Source: Candidatus Scatomonas pullistercoris
Lineage (GTDB): Bacteria > Bacillota > Clostridia > Lachnospirales > Lachnospiraceae
NCBI GenBank assembly: GCA_018713515.1
Contig: DVOO01000029.1
Coordinates: 57,154-121,153 of the forward strand
Length of the DNA stretch: 64,000 nucleotides
Direction of reading: 5' to 3'
Shown here: positions 26,660-35,793 of the stretch, piece by piece
How positions within the stretch are numbered: the stretch's first letter is position 1
How the letters are laid out: every line of letters begins with the position of its first letter
Notes under the pieces: model-generated
Seen by the model: the letters and a program-made list of their open reading frames with translations, nothing else
What the model was told of the DNA's origin: nothing
Database searches by the model: none
Translations under genes and position numbers: made by a program

Positions 26660-27841
26660 TCAGTCTCTCTCCACGATGGTCGCACAGCCCATACCGCCGC
26701 CGATGCACAGGGTAGCCAAGCCCTTTTTGGCATCTCGTTTCTCCATCTCGTGCAGCAGGGTAACCAGGATACGGCAGCCGGAAGCTCCTACCGGATGGCC
26801 CAGAGCGATGGCTCCGCCGTTTACGTTTACCTTGCTCATATCAAATTCCAGGTCGTGGGCTACTGCCAGAGACTGCGCGGCAAATGCCTCATTGGCTTCA
26901 ATCAGATCCATATCGGAAACTTTAAGGCCTGCCTTCTCCATAGCCTTTCTGGTGGCCGGAACCGGTCCAACGCCCATGATTGACGGATCTACGCCGCCGA
27001 GAGCGCCTGCTACCCAGGTGGCCATGGGTTTTACGCCCAGCTCTTTTGCCTTTTCTTCACTCATAACAACCACAGCTGCGGCTCCGTCGTTGATGCCGGA
27101 AGCATTTCCTGCGGTCACGATACCGTCCTTCTTAAATGCCGGACGCAGCTTCGCAATGCTCTCCGCTGTGGTTCCGGGACGGGGACCCTCATCCGTATCA
27201 AATACAACCGTGGTCTTCTTCTGTTTTACTTCCACCGGCACAATTTCATCTTTAAAGCGGCCGCTCTCAATGGCTGCGCATGCCTTCTGCTGGCTGGCCG
27301 CCGCAAACTCATCCAGCTGCTCTCTTGTCAGGCCCCACTTCTCAGCCACATTCTCAGCGGTGATTCCCATATGGTAATCGTTGAATACATCCCACAGAGC
27401 GTCATTCACCATGGTGTCCACCATGGGCGCGTTGCCCATGCGATAGCCGTAACGGGCGTTTTTCAGGGCATAGGGAGCCATGGACATATTCTCCATACCT
27501 CCGGCTACAACGATATCCGCCTCGCCGGCCTGGATCATTGCCGCCGCCATATTCACACAGTTCAGTCCGGAACCGCAGACAATATTAATTGTCATAGCCG
27601 GGGCTTCAACCGGAATTCCGGCCTTGATGGAAGCCTGCCTTGCCACGTTCTGTCCCAGTCCTGCCTGGATTACACATCCCATGTAAACCTGGTCAACCTT
27701 GTCTGCGGGAACCCCTGCCCGGTTCAGCGCTTCCCGGATCACCACCGCGCCCAGATCCGCTGCCGGAGTCGTACTTAAGGTACCTCCCATTTTACCGATT
27801 GCCGTACGGCATGCGCCGGCCAAAACAACTTTTTTTGCCAT
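26660..27841 (-). CDS. thlA: Acetyl-CoA C-acetyltransferase (thiolase)
   Basis: This 393-residue thiolase condenses two acetyl-CoA to acetoacetyl-CoA. The nucleophilic Cys is in [15 protein letters not shown] (near residue 88), the His in [15 protein letters not shown] (near 349) and the second Cys in [15 protein letters not shown] (near 379). It leads the butyryl-CoA operon. A TTGACA-N17-TATAGT promoter and a strong AAGGAGG site precede it. A biosynthetic rather than beta-oxidation role follows from the operon. Confidence 0.97.
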   Translation of the reverse strand: MAKKVVLAGACRTAIGKMGGTLSTTPAADLGAVVIREALNRAGVPADKVDQVYMGCVIQAGLGQNVARQASIKAGIPVEAPAMTINIVCGSGLNCVNMAAAMIQAGEADIVVAGGMENMSMAPYALKNARYGYRMGNAPMVDTMVNDALWDVFNDYHMGITAENVAEKWGLTREQLDEFAAASQQKACAAIESGRFKDEIVPVEVKQKKTTVVFDTDEGPRPGTTAESIAKLRPAFKKDGIVTAGNASGINDGAAAVVVMSEEKAKELGVKPMATWVAGALGGVDPSIMGVGPVPATRKAMEKAGLKVSDMDLIEANEAFAAQSLAVAHDLEFDMSKVNVNGGAIALGHPVGASGCRILVTLLHEMEKRDAKKGLATLCIGGGMGCATIVERD

Positions 27842-27918
27842 TTTTTACCTCCTTGAACCTTCTAATCCATTATGCACAAGAAAAGCAGAAAAACACAGCC
27901 TTTCTTTTACTGATTTCT

Positions 27919-27947
27919 ACTATACTCCTGATTTTCCTATATGTCAA
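27919..27947 (-). promoter_or_regulatory. Promoter of the thl-crt-hbd-bcd-etfBA operon
   Basis: TTGACA-N17-TATAGT on the minus strand, 78 bases before the thl start. The 312-base thl-ptb intergenic region otherwise holds only the divergent ptb promoter and AT-rich sequence. Confidence 0.8.
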
Positions 27948-28072
27948 ATATTTATCAATCATTTTTTGCAATTTTTTCTCCCGAAAAAAATCCGTTAAAT
28001 TCACAATTTTTTGCAGTCCTGAACTTTTTCCTTTTGTACAAATTGTTTTGAAAATTCTCCTGCGATTTTATA

Positions 28073-28101
28073 TTGACCTTGGCTGAAATCAGTGATAGAC
28101 T
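28073..28101 (+). promoter_or_regulatory. ptb promoter
   Basis: TTGACC-N17-TAGACT, 52 bases before the ptb start, divergent from the thl promoter. Confidence 0.7.
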
Positions 28102-28153
28102 AGCCTTGTTAAATAAATAATTATCAATGAAGTAATTTGAGAGGTGCAGACAA

Positions 28154-29065
28154 ATGATTAAGAATTTTGATGACATCATTTCCCGAGCCAGCTCCGGCAA
28201 ACTGAAAACCATTTCTGTGGCAGTCGCTCAGGATGATGCGGTTCTTGAGGCAGTAAAAATTGCCAAGGAGCGCGGAATCGCGGACGCAATCCTGGTGGGC
28301 GATGAGGAACAGATCCGTAAAATCGCGGATTCTCTGCAGATGGATCTCACGGATTTCCGCATCGTCAATGAGCCGGATGTGGCTGCGGCGGCGCTGAAAG
28401 CGGTAGAGCTGGTACATAATAAAGAAGCGGATATTCTTCTGAAGGGCTTCCTGGACACCAAGCTGTTTCTGAAAAGTGTCCTGAATAAAGATGTGGGGCT
28501 TCGGGCAGGCAAGATGATGTCGCATGTCTGCGTATTTGAAGTAGAGGGCTTTGACCGTCTTCTTTATCTGACAGATGTGGCCTTCAATACATATCCAACG
28601 CTGGAGGAGAAGGCTCAGATTATCGAGAATGCCGTGGAGGTGGCTCAGGCCTGCGGCGTGGAGTGCCCGAAGGTGGCTCCCATCTGTGCTGTGGAGGTTG
28701 TGAATCCCAAGATGCAGCCCACGGTGGACGCGGATGAACTGACGAAGATGTGTGAGCGCGGCGAGCTGAAAAACTGCCAGGTATACGGCCCGCTCTCCAT
28801 GGATCTCGCCATCGATGAAGAGGCTGCCAAGCATAAAAAGGTAGATAATCCGGTGGCCGGTCATGCGGATATTCTCCTGTTTCCGAACATTGACGCAGGC
28901 AATATCACCTACAAGATCATGGTCCGCACGGCAAAGGTCAGAAATGGAAATGTGCTGGTCGGAACAAGCGCACCTGTCATCTTAACTTCCCGTTCCGATG
29001 ATTTTGAGACCAAAATCAATTCCATCGCATTTGCAGCTGTCATTTCCAAGGCCTTGACTGAATAA
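28154..29065 (+). CDS. ptb: Phosphate butyryltransferase
   Basis: This 303-residue member of the phosphate acetyl/butyryltransferase family converts butyryl-CoA and phosphate to butyryl phosphate. IADAILVGDEEQIRKIA, ILLKGFLDTKLFLKSVL and VDNPVAGHADILLFPNIDAGN are typical of Ptb rather than the longer Pta. It is divergent from the butyryl-CoA operon and followed by buk, so product formation runs through butyryl phosphate. A sharp terminator hairpin sits 8 bases after its stop, before buk. Confidence 0.94.
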   Translation: MIKNFDDIISRASSGKLKTISVAVAQDDAVLEAVKIAKERGIADAILVGDEEQIRKIADSLQMDLTDFRIVNEPDVAAAALKAVELVHNKEADILLKGFLDTKLFLKSVLNKDVGLRAGKMMSHVCVFEVEGFDRLLYLTDVAFNTYPTLEEKAQIIENAVEVAQACGVECPKVAPICAVEVVNPKMQPTVDADELTKMCERGELKNCQVYGPLSMDLAIDEEAAKHKKVDNPVAGHADILLFPNIDAGNITYKIMVRTAKVRNGNVLVGTSAPVILTSRSDDFETKINSIAFAAVISKALTE

Positions 29066-29072
29066 AAGAGAT

Positions 29073-29098
29073 GCCGCCCTTGGGCGGCTTTCTTTTTA
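29073..29098 (+). terminator. Terminator/attenuator between ptb and buk
   Basis: GCCGCCC-TT-GGGCGGC followed by TTTCTTTTT is a strong intrinsic terminator in the ptb-buk gap. No clear promoter is seen between it and buk. Confidence 0.85.
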
Positions 29099-29138
29099 AA
29101 ATAAGAAACAACGCAAACAGAAAGGATGGTATATCATT

Positions 29139-30209
29139 ATGGGGTACAAACTTCTGGTCATTAATCCGGGGTCCACGTCAACGAAAATCGGAATTTTTGA
29201 GGATGAGACGCTGCTCTTCGATGAGACCCTGCGTCATCCCACCGAAGAAATTTCAAAATATAATCTGATCGTTGACCAGATGGATTTCCGCAAGCAGCTG
29301 ATTCTTGATTTTCTCAAAGAAAAAAACTTTGATATTCATGAGCTGTCCGCAGTCATCGGCCGCGGCGGCCTCCTGAAGCCCATCCCCGGCGGCACCTACA
29401 AGGTTTCCGAGGCGCTGCTGCAGGATCTGCGCATCGGACGTCAGGGCCAGCACGCTTCCAATCTCGGCGGCCTCCTTGCCAATGAAATCGCCGGCCCCCT
29501 GGGGATCCCCGCCTACATTGTTGACCCGGTGGTGGTGGATGAACTGGCTCCGGTGGCGCGTTATTCCGGCCTCCCCGAGCTGCCGAGGATCAGCATCTTC
29601 CACGCGCTGAATCAGAAGGCCGTGGCAAAACGGTACGCCAGAGAGCAGGGTGTTCCCTACAATTCACTGAATCTGGTAGTGGCACATATGGGCGGCGGCG
29701 TATCGGTGGGCGCACACTCCGGCGGACGTGTGATCGACGTTAACAATACGCTGGACGGTGACGGACCCTTCTCTCCGGAGCGGACCGGCTCACTTCCGGT
29801 GGGCGCGCTTGTAAAGCTCTGCTTCTCCGGAAAATATACCCAGGCGGAAATCGCCAAAATGATCAACGGGAAGGGCGGCCTGAACGCATATCTGGGTACC
29901 AACGACATGCGGACGGTGACAAAAATGGCCTTTGAAGAAGGAAATGAGGAAGCGGAAAACGTCTTCCACGCTTTCACCTACCAGGTCTCCAAGGATATCG
30001 GTGCCATGGCTGCGGTACTCTGCGGCAAGGTGGACCAGATCATCCTGACCGGCGGTATTGCCTACGGCGAACGGGTAATCAGCGAAATCCGCGAACGTGT
30101 AAGCTTTATCAGCGACATCACCGTGTATGCCGGCGAGGATGAGCTCCTGGCCCTGGCCCAGGGCGGTCTCCGGGTGCTGAACGGCGAAGAGCAGGCTCTT
30201 GATTATTAA
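29139..30209 (+). CDS. buk: Butyrate kinase
   Basis: This 356-residue acetate/butyrate-kinase-fold enzyme forms ATP from butyryl phosphate. [18 protein letters not shown] at residues 5-22 is the phosphate-binding loop, [20 protein letters not shown] the second, and [16 protein letters not shown] the adenosine-binding segment. It is full length for Buk. It follows ptb by 73 bases with an intervening terminator, so its expression may depend on read-through or an unrecognised promoter. It starts behind AGAAAGGATGG. Confidence 0.96.
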   Translation: MGYKLLVINPGSTSTKIGIFEDETLLFDETLRHPTEEISKYNLIVDQMDFRKQLILDFLKEKNFDIHELSAVIGRGGLLKPIPGGTYKVSEALLQDLRIGRQGQHASNLGGLLANEIAGPLGIPAYIVDPVVVDELAPVARYSGLPELPRISIFHALNQKAVAKRYAREQGVPYNSLNLVVAHMGGGVSVGAHSGGRVIDVNNTLDGDGPFSPERTGSLPVGALVKLCFSGKYTQAEIAKMINGKGGLNAYLGTNDMRTVTKMAFEEGNEEAENVFHAFTYQVSKDIGAMAAVLCGKVDQIILTGGIAYGERVISEIRERVSFISDITVYAGEDELLALAQGGLRVLNGEEQALDY

Positions 30210-30225
30210 ATACACAGAAATCGAG

Positions 30226-30270
30226 CAGGAGGGAGATGGTCCGTTATAAGGACCGTCTCCCTCCTGTTTG
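30226..30270 (+). terminator. Terminator after buk
   Basis: CAGGAGGGAGATGGTCC pairs over 17 bases with GGACCGTCTCCCTCCTG (one G-U) around a short loop. Only TTT follows. Confidence 0.75.
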
Positions 30271-30297
30271 CAAAATGCCGGCCCCCGGCACTCTGTC

Positions 30298-30960
30298 TCA
30301 GAGACTCTCCATAAATTCCCGCAGGATTTCTGCGATTTTCGTCTGATGTACAATATAGCTCCCGTGATCTTCACCTTTCAGAATCCGCATCCGGCCATCC
30401 GGCAGGGCGCGGGCAATCTTCTCTGTCTCTCTCCGTCTGATCATATCCCGGCTCCCGGCCGTCACCAGCACAGGAATCCGGATTCCGGACAGTTCCTTCT
30501 CCGTCAAATGCGGCTCCTGCAGCATAAGCTTCAGCTTCGCGTCTTTTGTCTTCCTGTATTCCCCGGCAAAAAGACGTCTCCAGCAGGTCTTGATCCCTCC
30601 CGGTGATGTATTCGCTCCGCTGACCGCCAGCGCGGAAAGAAGCCCCGGACAGCGGATAGCTGTCAGAAGGCCGACGATTCCCCCGTCACTGAACCCGTAC
30701 AGGACAGGTTTCTCCAGCCCCAGAGCCGCAATCAGCCCGCAGATGTCCTCCGCCATATCCGCGTAGTGGTACTCTTCCACAGCGCCGCTCTTTCCATGGC
30801 CCCGGGTATCCGGCAGATATACCGTGCACTGTTCCGCCAGCACTTCCGCCGCCTCCCGGAAAATCCCGTGGTCCTCGCCGTTTCCGTGGAGCAGGATAAG
30901 CGGCCTGCCGCTCCCCGTCTGCTCATAAAAAATCTTCATTCCGTTCACTGTAATTTCCAT
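30298..30960 (-). CDS. Alpha/beta hydrolase
   Basis: This 220-residue alpha/beta-hydrolase-fold protein starts at the ATG giving MEITVNGMKIFYEQ. The track uses a GTG three codons upstream that would sit too close to the ribosome site. HGNGEDHG is the oxyanion-hole motif. The nucleophile elbow is LYGFSDGGIVG with Ser, and the late His is in LKGEDHGSYIVH with Asp near VTAGSRD, so the triad is complete. There is no signal peptide and it is cytoplasmic. It overlaps or abuts the CsoR-like gene upstream, so the two are co-transcribed. The substrate is unknown. Confidence 0.88.
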   Translation of the reverse strand: MEITVNGMKIFYEQTGSGRPLILLHGNGEDHGIFREAAEVLAEQCTVYLPDTRGHGKSGAVEEYHYADMAEDICGLIAALGLEKPVLYGFSDGGIVGLLTAIRCPGLLSALAVSGANTSPGGIKTCWRRLFAGEYRKTKDAKLKLMLQEPHLTEKELSGIRIPVLVTAGSRDMIRRRETEKIARALPDGRMRILKGEDHGSYIVHQTKIAEILREFMESL

Positions 30961-30962
30961 AC

Positions 30963-31238
30963 TCAGCACATCCTCGAAAAATGCTCAATGGCCTTGGCAA
31001 ACTCGGCAATCGTCTTGTCCGCGTCCCCGTGTTCGATGCCGTCCCGTACACAGTGATTCAGATGGCCCTCCAAAACGATCTGTCCCACCTTGTGAAGAGC
31101 TCCCTTGGCCGCGTTGATCTGGATCAAAATATCCTCGCAGGGTACATCCGTATCGATCATTTTATCAATCGCATTTAATTGTCCCATGATTTTTTTCAGC
31201 CTTCTGTGAAGGTTTTCAGAATCCATGCACTGTTTCAT
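30963..31238 (-). CDS. CsoR-type metal-sensing transcriptional repressor
   Basis: This 91-residue all-helical DUF156 protein starts at MKQCMDSEN; an in-frame GTG three codons upstream is the alternative. The metal site appears as Cys34 (PCEDIL), His59 and Cys63 (GHLNHCV), the C-H-C triad of copper-sensing CsoR. FrmR has a histidine in place of the last cysteine. Such proteins bind DNA as tetramers and release it on Cu(I) binding. No copper ATPase or chaperone is adjacent, only the alpha/beta hydrolase sharing its transcript. The regulated target may therefore lie elsewhere. Confidence 0.88.
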   Translation of the reverse strand: MKQCMDSENLHRRLKKIMGQLNAIDKMIDTDVPCEDILIQINAAKGALHKVGQIVLEGHLNHCVRDGIEHGDADKTIAEFAKAIEHFSRMC

Positions 31239-31341
31239 TTTTTTCACCCGTTTTCTGAAATAATCTTTCCCTGCTCATGATACCACAGTACAGTGCAAAA
31301 AGTAAGACTTTTTCTTGCAGCCAGGCGCCCTTTTCCCGCTC

Positions 31342-31422
31342 TTATTTATGTTTGTATCCGGTATACATTACCATAAAAAAGCAGAACAGCGCAGCCCACG
31401 CCCAGAATTTATGTTTCTTCAT
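31342..31422 (-). CDS. 26-residue single-helix membrane peptide
   Basis: This ORF is too short for the track. MKKHKFWAWAALFCFFMVMY is followed by TGYKHK and a stop. It is a positively charged N-terminus, one hydrophobic helix of about 17 residues and a basic tail, the profile of a genuine small membrane protein. GAGGAGG stands 10 bases before the ATG, one of the better ribosome sites in the region. A TTGACA box lies upstream in a gap of nearly 280 bases between the CsoR-like and Lrp genes. I have the impression of similar tiny proteins in other gut Clostridia but cannot verify it. Function is unknown. Confidence 0.6.
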   Translation of the reverse strand: MKKHKFWAWAALFCFFMVMYTGYKHK

Positions 31423-31525
31423 ACCTTCGCATCCTCCTCTCAGCACACGTCTGTGATCGCATTTCTGTTAGTTGTATTTAACCACTTACAGCTTAACATC
31501 CCATGACAGTCATGTCAATCTTCTT

Positions 31526-31984
31526 TTACAGGCGCAGTCCCTTGACATCCTTGATCCGGCTGAGGATCACATGACTTTCCAGTTTCGTGACGCCGGGAAG
31601 CACATCCATTTCGTCCCGGATCAGGCGCTCCATCTCTTCCTGCCCCGGAGCCACCGCATGGACATGAAGACGGCAGTTTCCGGTCATCCGGTAGATCTGT
31701 GTCACGGCACTGTTCCCGCAGAGCCGCCGCACCACATCCTCCAGGGCGGCCGGCTCCGTCTCTATATCAAAATAGCAGGACACCGCGCCGCTGATCTTCT
31801 GGGGATTAATCACCGCCGTATACATTTCAATAATTCCTTTTTCTTCCATTCCCTGAATTCTCGTCTTTACCGCAACCCTGGAAAGTCCGACCCTCTCCCC
31901 GATTTCCGAGTAGGATAGCCGGGCGTTTCCAATCAAAAGCTCAAGAATTTTCCGGTCCACTTCATTCAGACCATCCAGAAACAT
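31526..31984 (-). CDS. Lrp/AsnC-family transcriptional regulator
   Basis: This 152-residue protein has an N-terminal HTH (ILELLIGNARLSYSEIGERVGLSRVAVKTRI, residues 13-44) and a C-terminal RAM/ACT-like ligand domain (GAVSCYFDIETEPAALEDVV, VTQIYRMTGNCRLHVHAVAP). These regulators sense amino acids or related metabolites. It is transcribed divergently from a MATE exporter 108 bases away, so that exporter is the likely target, an arrangement common for amino-acid or drug efflux control. Confidence 0.92.
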   Translation of the reverse strand: MFLDGLNEVDRKILELLIGNARLSYSEIGERVGLSRVAVKTRIQGMEEKGIIEMYTAVINPQKISGAVSCYFDIETEPAALEDVVRRLCGNSAVTQIYRMTGNCRLHVHAVAPGQEEMERLIRDEMDVLPGVTKLESHVILSRIKDVKGLRL

Positions 31985-32092
31985 CCCTCTCCCTCCATTT
32001 CGTATCCATTATATTGACATTTGTTTGTTTTAATTATAAAATATTTACGTTTCGTTATTTCATTCTACCATATCGAAAGAAAGGTGGCAATT

Positions 32093-33439
32093 ATGCATAT
32101 TACCTTAACCCGGGGACCAATCTTCCGGAATCTGATCCGGTTTGCTCTTCCTCTGATGCTCGGAAATCTTCTGCAGCAGCTCTATAATGTGGCCGACACC
32201 CTGATTGTGGGGCGTTTTGTGGGTTCCCGGGCGCTGGCCGCCGTGGGTAGCGCCTACACGCTTATGACCTTCCTCACTTCTGTTCTTCTGGGGCTTTCCA
32301 TGGGCAGCGGCGCTGTATTTTCCATCCGTTATGGGGAGGGAAAATCGGATGAACTCAAATCCGGCGTTTTCCATTCCTTTCTTCTGATTGCGGCTGTCAC
32401 CGCCGTGATGAATACTGCTGTTTTTCTTTTTATTGATCCCATTATGCGCCTGCTCCAGGTACCTTTGGAGGTCTATCCCCTTATGCGGGAATATCTGTGG
32501 ATCATATTTGCCGGTATTGCCGCCACGTTTTTCTATAATTTTTTTGCTTCCCTGCTCCGGGCTGTGGGCAATTCCCTGACTCCCCTGCTTTTCCTGGCCC
32601 TGTCCGCCCTGCTGAATATCGGTCTGGACCTTCTGTTTGTGGCCGGCTTTCACTGGGGCGTGGGCGGCGCTGCCCTGGCCACAGTCATCTCCCAGTACGC
32701 ATCCGGCGCAGGCATTTTCCTGTTTACCCTGCTCCGTTTTCCGGAATTGCGGCTGCAGAGGCGCCATCTCTGCTTCCGCCCTTCGGTCATGAAGGAAATC
32801 GCCAATCTTTCCTTCCTCACCTGCATCCAGCAGTCGGTCATGAACTTTGGAATCCTGATGGTGCAGGGGCTGGTCAACAGCTTCGGCCCGGCGGTCATGG
32901 CTGCATTTGCGGCGGCCGTAAAGATTGATTCCTTTGCCTACCTGCCCGTACAGGATTTTGGGAATGCCTTTTCCACCTACGTGGCGCAGAATTACGGAGC
33001 CGGAAAAAAAGATCGGGTATCCGCCGGCTTCCGCTGCGCCATTCTTACCTCTGTCGTGTTCTGTCTGGTAATCAGTACGGCGGTATTTATATTTGCCCGG
33101 CCCCTGATGCAGATATTTGTAGATCCCTCAGAAACAGAGATCGCCGCCATCGGCGTACAGTACCTTCGGATAGAAGGAAGCTTCTACTGCGGCATTGGCC
33201 TCCTGTTCCTGCTGTACGGCTTTTACCGGGCAGTAAAAAAACCGGGCATGTCCATTATCCTCACGGTGATCTCCCTGGGCACAAGGGTACTTCTGGCCTA
33301 CATTCTGTCCGCCATCCCCGCCTTAAATGTTGCCGGAATCTGGATGGCTGTTCCCATCGGATGGTTTCTCGCGGATCTGACCGGATTTCTCTATTACCGC
33401 CGCTGCAGGAAAATGCTCTCCGGCCAGAGCTCCTGCTAG
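32093..33439 (+). CDS. MATE-family multidrug/metabolite efflux transporter
   Basis: A 448-residue membrane protein starting at MHITLTRGPIFRNLIRFALP behind AAAGGTGG; the track ORF adds a spurious 24-residue N-terminus. It has about 12 hydrophobic segments. PLMLGNLLQQLYNVADTLIVG is the first MatE repeat, and the second begins near SFLTCIQQSVMNFGILMVQG. MATE proteins export cationic compounds using Na+ or H+ gradients. It is divergent from the Lrp regulator. Its stop overlaps that of the convergent ABC gene by four bases (CTAG). Confidence 0.93.
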   Translation: MHITLTRGPIFRNLIRFALPLMLGNLLQQLYNVADTLIVGRFVGSRALAAVGSAYTLMTFLTSVLLGLSMGSGAVFSIRYGEGKSDELKSGVFHSFLLIAAVTAVMNTAVFLFIDPIMRLLQVPLEVYPLMREYLWIIFAGIAATFFYNFFASLLRAVGNSLTPLLFLALSALLNIGLDLLFVAGFHWGVGGAALATVISQYASGAGIFLFTLLRFPELRLQRRHLCFRPSVMKEIANLSFLTCIQQSVMNFGILMVQGLVNSFGPAVMAAFAAAVKIDSFAYLPVQDFGNAFSTYVAQNYGAGKKDRVSAGFRCAILTSVVFCLVISTAVFIFARPLMQIFVDPSETEIAAIGVQYLRIEGSFYCGIGLLFLLYGFYRAVKKPGMSIILTVISLGTRVLLAYILSAIPALNVAGIWMAVPIGWFLADLTGFLYYRRCRKMLSGQSSC

Positions 33440-35016
33440 CTCCGTAGACGGAATGTCCTTCCTGCCATCCGATAAACCAGAATACATGCTATCCCAGAGT
33501 AAACCAGAGAAAATACCAGAGAGAGTATTCCGAACAGAAGGGCCGGCACCTGAAACTGCAGCAGCAAAAAGCAGACAAGATACGTGGCCCAGACTGCCAG
33601 CTTATACGTTCCGCTTTTGAGTTCTGTGCTGGCTGTATAGGGCTGGAGCAGATAGTAAAGGGTCAGATAATGAACGGAGAAAAAAATACTCATAGCCAGG
33701 ATTGATGCGGGATACAAAATGTAATAGAAAAAATTCTCCGTTCCCCCCGACATCCACAGAAGCAGCGGCAGGCCGGCGGCCAGCACGGCCGCCGGCATCA
33801 GATTCAGCCGGATGATCTCCAAAAGCCTCAGCCGGAATAATTCCAGGATGCAGGCAGGCCGTTTGTAGAAAGAATACGTAAGCATGCTGTGATCACAGTT
33901 CATAAATAACGCCTGGGTAAAAACCGTCCCCCGGTTAAGCAGATACATAAGAAAAGCAATGTAAGGAAACTGCTCCAGCAAAAGGCTCCTGATCGCCGGG
34001 GCCAGGCGCGGACTTGACAGAACAGCGGCAAGCAGGGCCGCAGTTCCGGCCAGAAGCACTGCCGTCAGACGTTTTACCGATTTCCACAGAATTTTTTTGT
34101 GCCGTTTTACAAACAGATCATGGAAACCGGCAAATCCGCTGCGATTTGTACCCGTTCCCGCTGCCCGGCTGATATTTCCGAGACTCTGCTCTGCCACGGC
34201 TTTCCGGACAGTCTGCCGTACATCCATGCCGGTACGCTTTTCCGCCAGCAGGATCTGATACATCTCTCTGTAATGTCTGAAACCAGAAATTTTCACGGCC
34301 GCGCGGACACCCGGAATCAGAGAAATAAAAACTGCGGCCGTGTATACAGAAATCGGAAGGCAGATGCCAAAAGCCGGCAGTACGTACGCTGCCCCGAGAA
34401 ATACTGCCGTCAGGATCCAGAAGGTTCTGGATGGAAGATTTTCATTGCTGCAGCTTCCTGTCTTTTCATAACGGCGCAGGAAATACCAGGCTCCAGACAG
34501 CTTCACCGCCAGAATCAGCAGCGGACTCAGAAAACAGGGCCAGAGAGGTATTCCGGCCAGCGAGCCTGTCAGGATCAGAAAAGGAAGAAAGGCGGCAGCG
34601 GAGCGTATCAGCTGATACCAGTAATTGGAGAGCGTATATTGCCGTGCATCCATGCCCATCAGAATCATGGCATAGTATTTGTCATTCGTCGGGTTGAACA
34701 TATAGGTATTCATGTAGGCGCCGATGAGCGTCAGGAAAAAAAACATATGACAATACAGCTCCGGGTGCCCCTTCCCTCCGTACAGCAGAAGCGGCCAGAA
34801 AACCATGCAGAAAAGATACAGCGCCTTTCCTGCCAGCGCGCCGGCTACCTCCCAGAATACCGACAGTATCAGCGCAAACTTTTTCAGTCCTCTGCTCTGG
34901 TACAGGGCCTCAGGCAGAAGTCTCTTCAGCAGCGGAATCTGTTTCAGAGAAAAAAGGATTGTATTTACCCGGTATGTATTTTTCAGAGAAAAGGAAATAC
35001 AGAATGTTCTAAACAT
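33436..35016 (-). CDS. ABC transporter membrane subunit, multi-pass (unclassified ABC-2-like)
   Basis: About 526 residues starting at MFRTFCISFSLKNTY, preceded by GGGAGGA; the longer track start is within the ATPase gene. There are about 10-12 hydrophobic stretches, for example VFWEVAGALAGKALYLFCMVFWPLLLY and NFFYYILYPASILAMSIFF. No signature motif is recognised, but it overlaps an ABC ATPase gene by 8 bases and so must be its membrane partner. The pairing resembles exporters for peptides, lantibiotics or unknown lipids. There is no neighbouring peptide gene or two-component system to suggest a substrate. Confidence 0.8.
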   Translation of the reverse strand: MFRTFCISFSLKNTYRVNTILFSLKQIPLLKRLLPEALYQSRGLKKFALILSVFWEVAGALAGKALYLFCMVFWPLLLYGGKGHPELYCHMFFFLTLIGAYMNTYMFNPTNDKYYAMILMGMDARQYTLSNYWYQLIRSAAAFLPFLILTGSLAGIPLWPCFLSPLLILAVKLSGAWYFLRRYEKTGSCSNENLPSRTFWILTAVFLGAAYVLPAFGICLPISVYTAAVFISLIPGVRAAVKISGFRHYREMYQILLAEKRTGMDVRQTVRKAVAEQSLGNISRAAGTGTNRSGFAGFHDLFVKRHKKILWKSVKRLTAVLLAGTAALLAAVLSSPRLAPAIRSLLLEQFPYIAFLMYLLNRGTVFTQALFMNCDHSMLTYSFYKRPACILELFRLRLLEIIRLNLMPAAVLAAGLPLLLWMSGGTENFFYYILYPASILAMSIFFSVHYLTLYYLLQPYTASTELKSGTYKLAVWATYLVCFLLLQFQVPALLFGILSLVFSLVYSGIACILVYRMAGRTFRLRS

Positions 35017-35716
35017 GGCCGTCCTCCCTGAGCATTTCAATAATTCTGTCCTTCAGCCCTCCCTGATCCAGATTTTCCCGGTTAATGGCTTCCAGCGTTC
35101 CCTGATTCAGTATCACGATCTCATCACAAAGATCCAGTGCCAGTTCCAGAATATGCGTGGAAAAGATCAGTATGCGGTCCTCCTTCTGGGTCCGGAGCAG
35201 CTGCTTCATTTCCTCTGCCGCCACCACATCCAGAGAGGTCAGGGGCTCATCCAGAAGAAGGATTTTCGGCTTCGCGATGATCTGGATCAGCATCTGCATT
35301 TTATTCTTCATGCCGTGGGAATAATCCTTCAAAAGCTTATCCCTGTCCTCCTCCTCAATAAAAACCATATCAAAATATTCGTCCTGGCTCTTCGGCTCCT
35401 CGATCCTGTCCCGGTTAATCTCCATAAAGAATTTCAGGAATTCTCTCCCCGTAAGGAATTCAGGAACAGCAGGAACAGAAAGCACGTATCCGATCTCTTC
35501 CGCCGCGGCTTCCCGCTCTTCTTCCCCGCTTCGCAGGAAAAAGCGGCCTCCGTCCGCCTTCAGATCCCGGTTCAGGCAATTAAAAAGTGTCGTCTTGCCT
35601 GCCCCGTTGCGTCCCAGGAGGCCGTAAATTTTCCCGCTCTGAAATACAAAATTGATATCTTTCAGAACCTTTTTCTGTTCAAACTGTTTTTTCAGGTGCT
35701 CAACAACAAATTCCAC
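35009..35716 (-). CDS. ABC transporter ATP-binding protein
   Basis: A 235-residue single ATPase domain starting at a GTG (MEFVVEHLKKQFEQ). Walker A is GRNGAGKTTLF, the signature is KDYSHGMKNKMQ (SHGMK instead of LSGGQ, as in many ABC-2 exporters), and Walker B is KILLLDEPLTSLD followed by an H-loop in IFSTHILE. It is the first gene of a two-gene exporter operon with the overlapping membrane protein. Confidence 0.93.
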   Translation of the reverse strand: MEFVVEHLKKQFEQKKVLKDINFVFQSGKIYGLLGRNGAGKTTLFNCLNRDLKADGGRFFLRSGEEEREAAAEEIGYVLSVPAVPEFLTGREFLKFFMEINRDRIEEPKSQDEYFDMVFIEEEDRDKLLKDYSHGMKNKMQMLIQIIAKPKILLLDEPLTSLDVVAAEEMKQLLRTQKEDRILIFSTHILELALDLCDEIVILNQGTLEAINRENLDQGGLKDRIIEMLREDGHV

Positions 35717-35793
35717 GGACAGCTCTCCCCTCTGTTTTATTTTTTCTGATTATAGCGGAGCTGCCCCGGGAAGTCAAACAAAATACCCGTCTT

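Noticed and set aside
27842-28153. Search for a small gene or RNA in the thl-ptb gap
   Set aside because: Only two divergent promoters and AT-rich DNA were found; short ORFs there lack ribosome sites.
31503-31518. ATGACAGTCAT palindrome next to a TTGACA box as an operator
   Set aside because: Eleven bases of symmetry are too short to distinguish from chance, and the -10 box at the right distance is poor.
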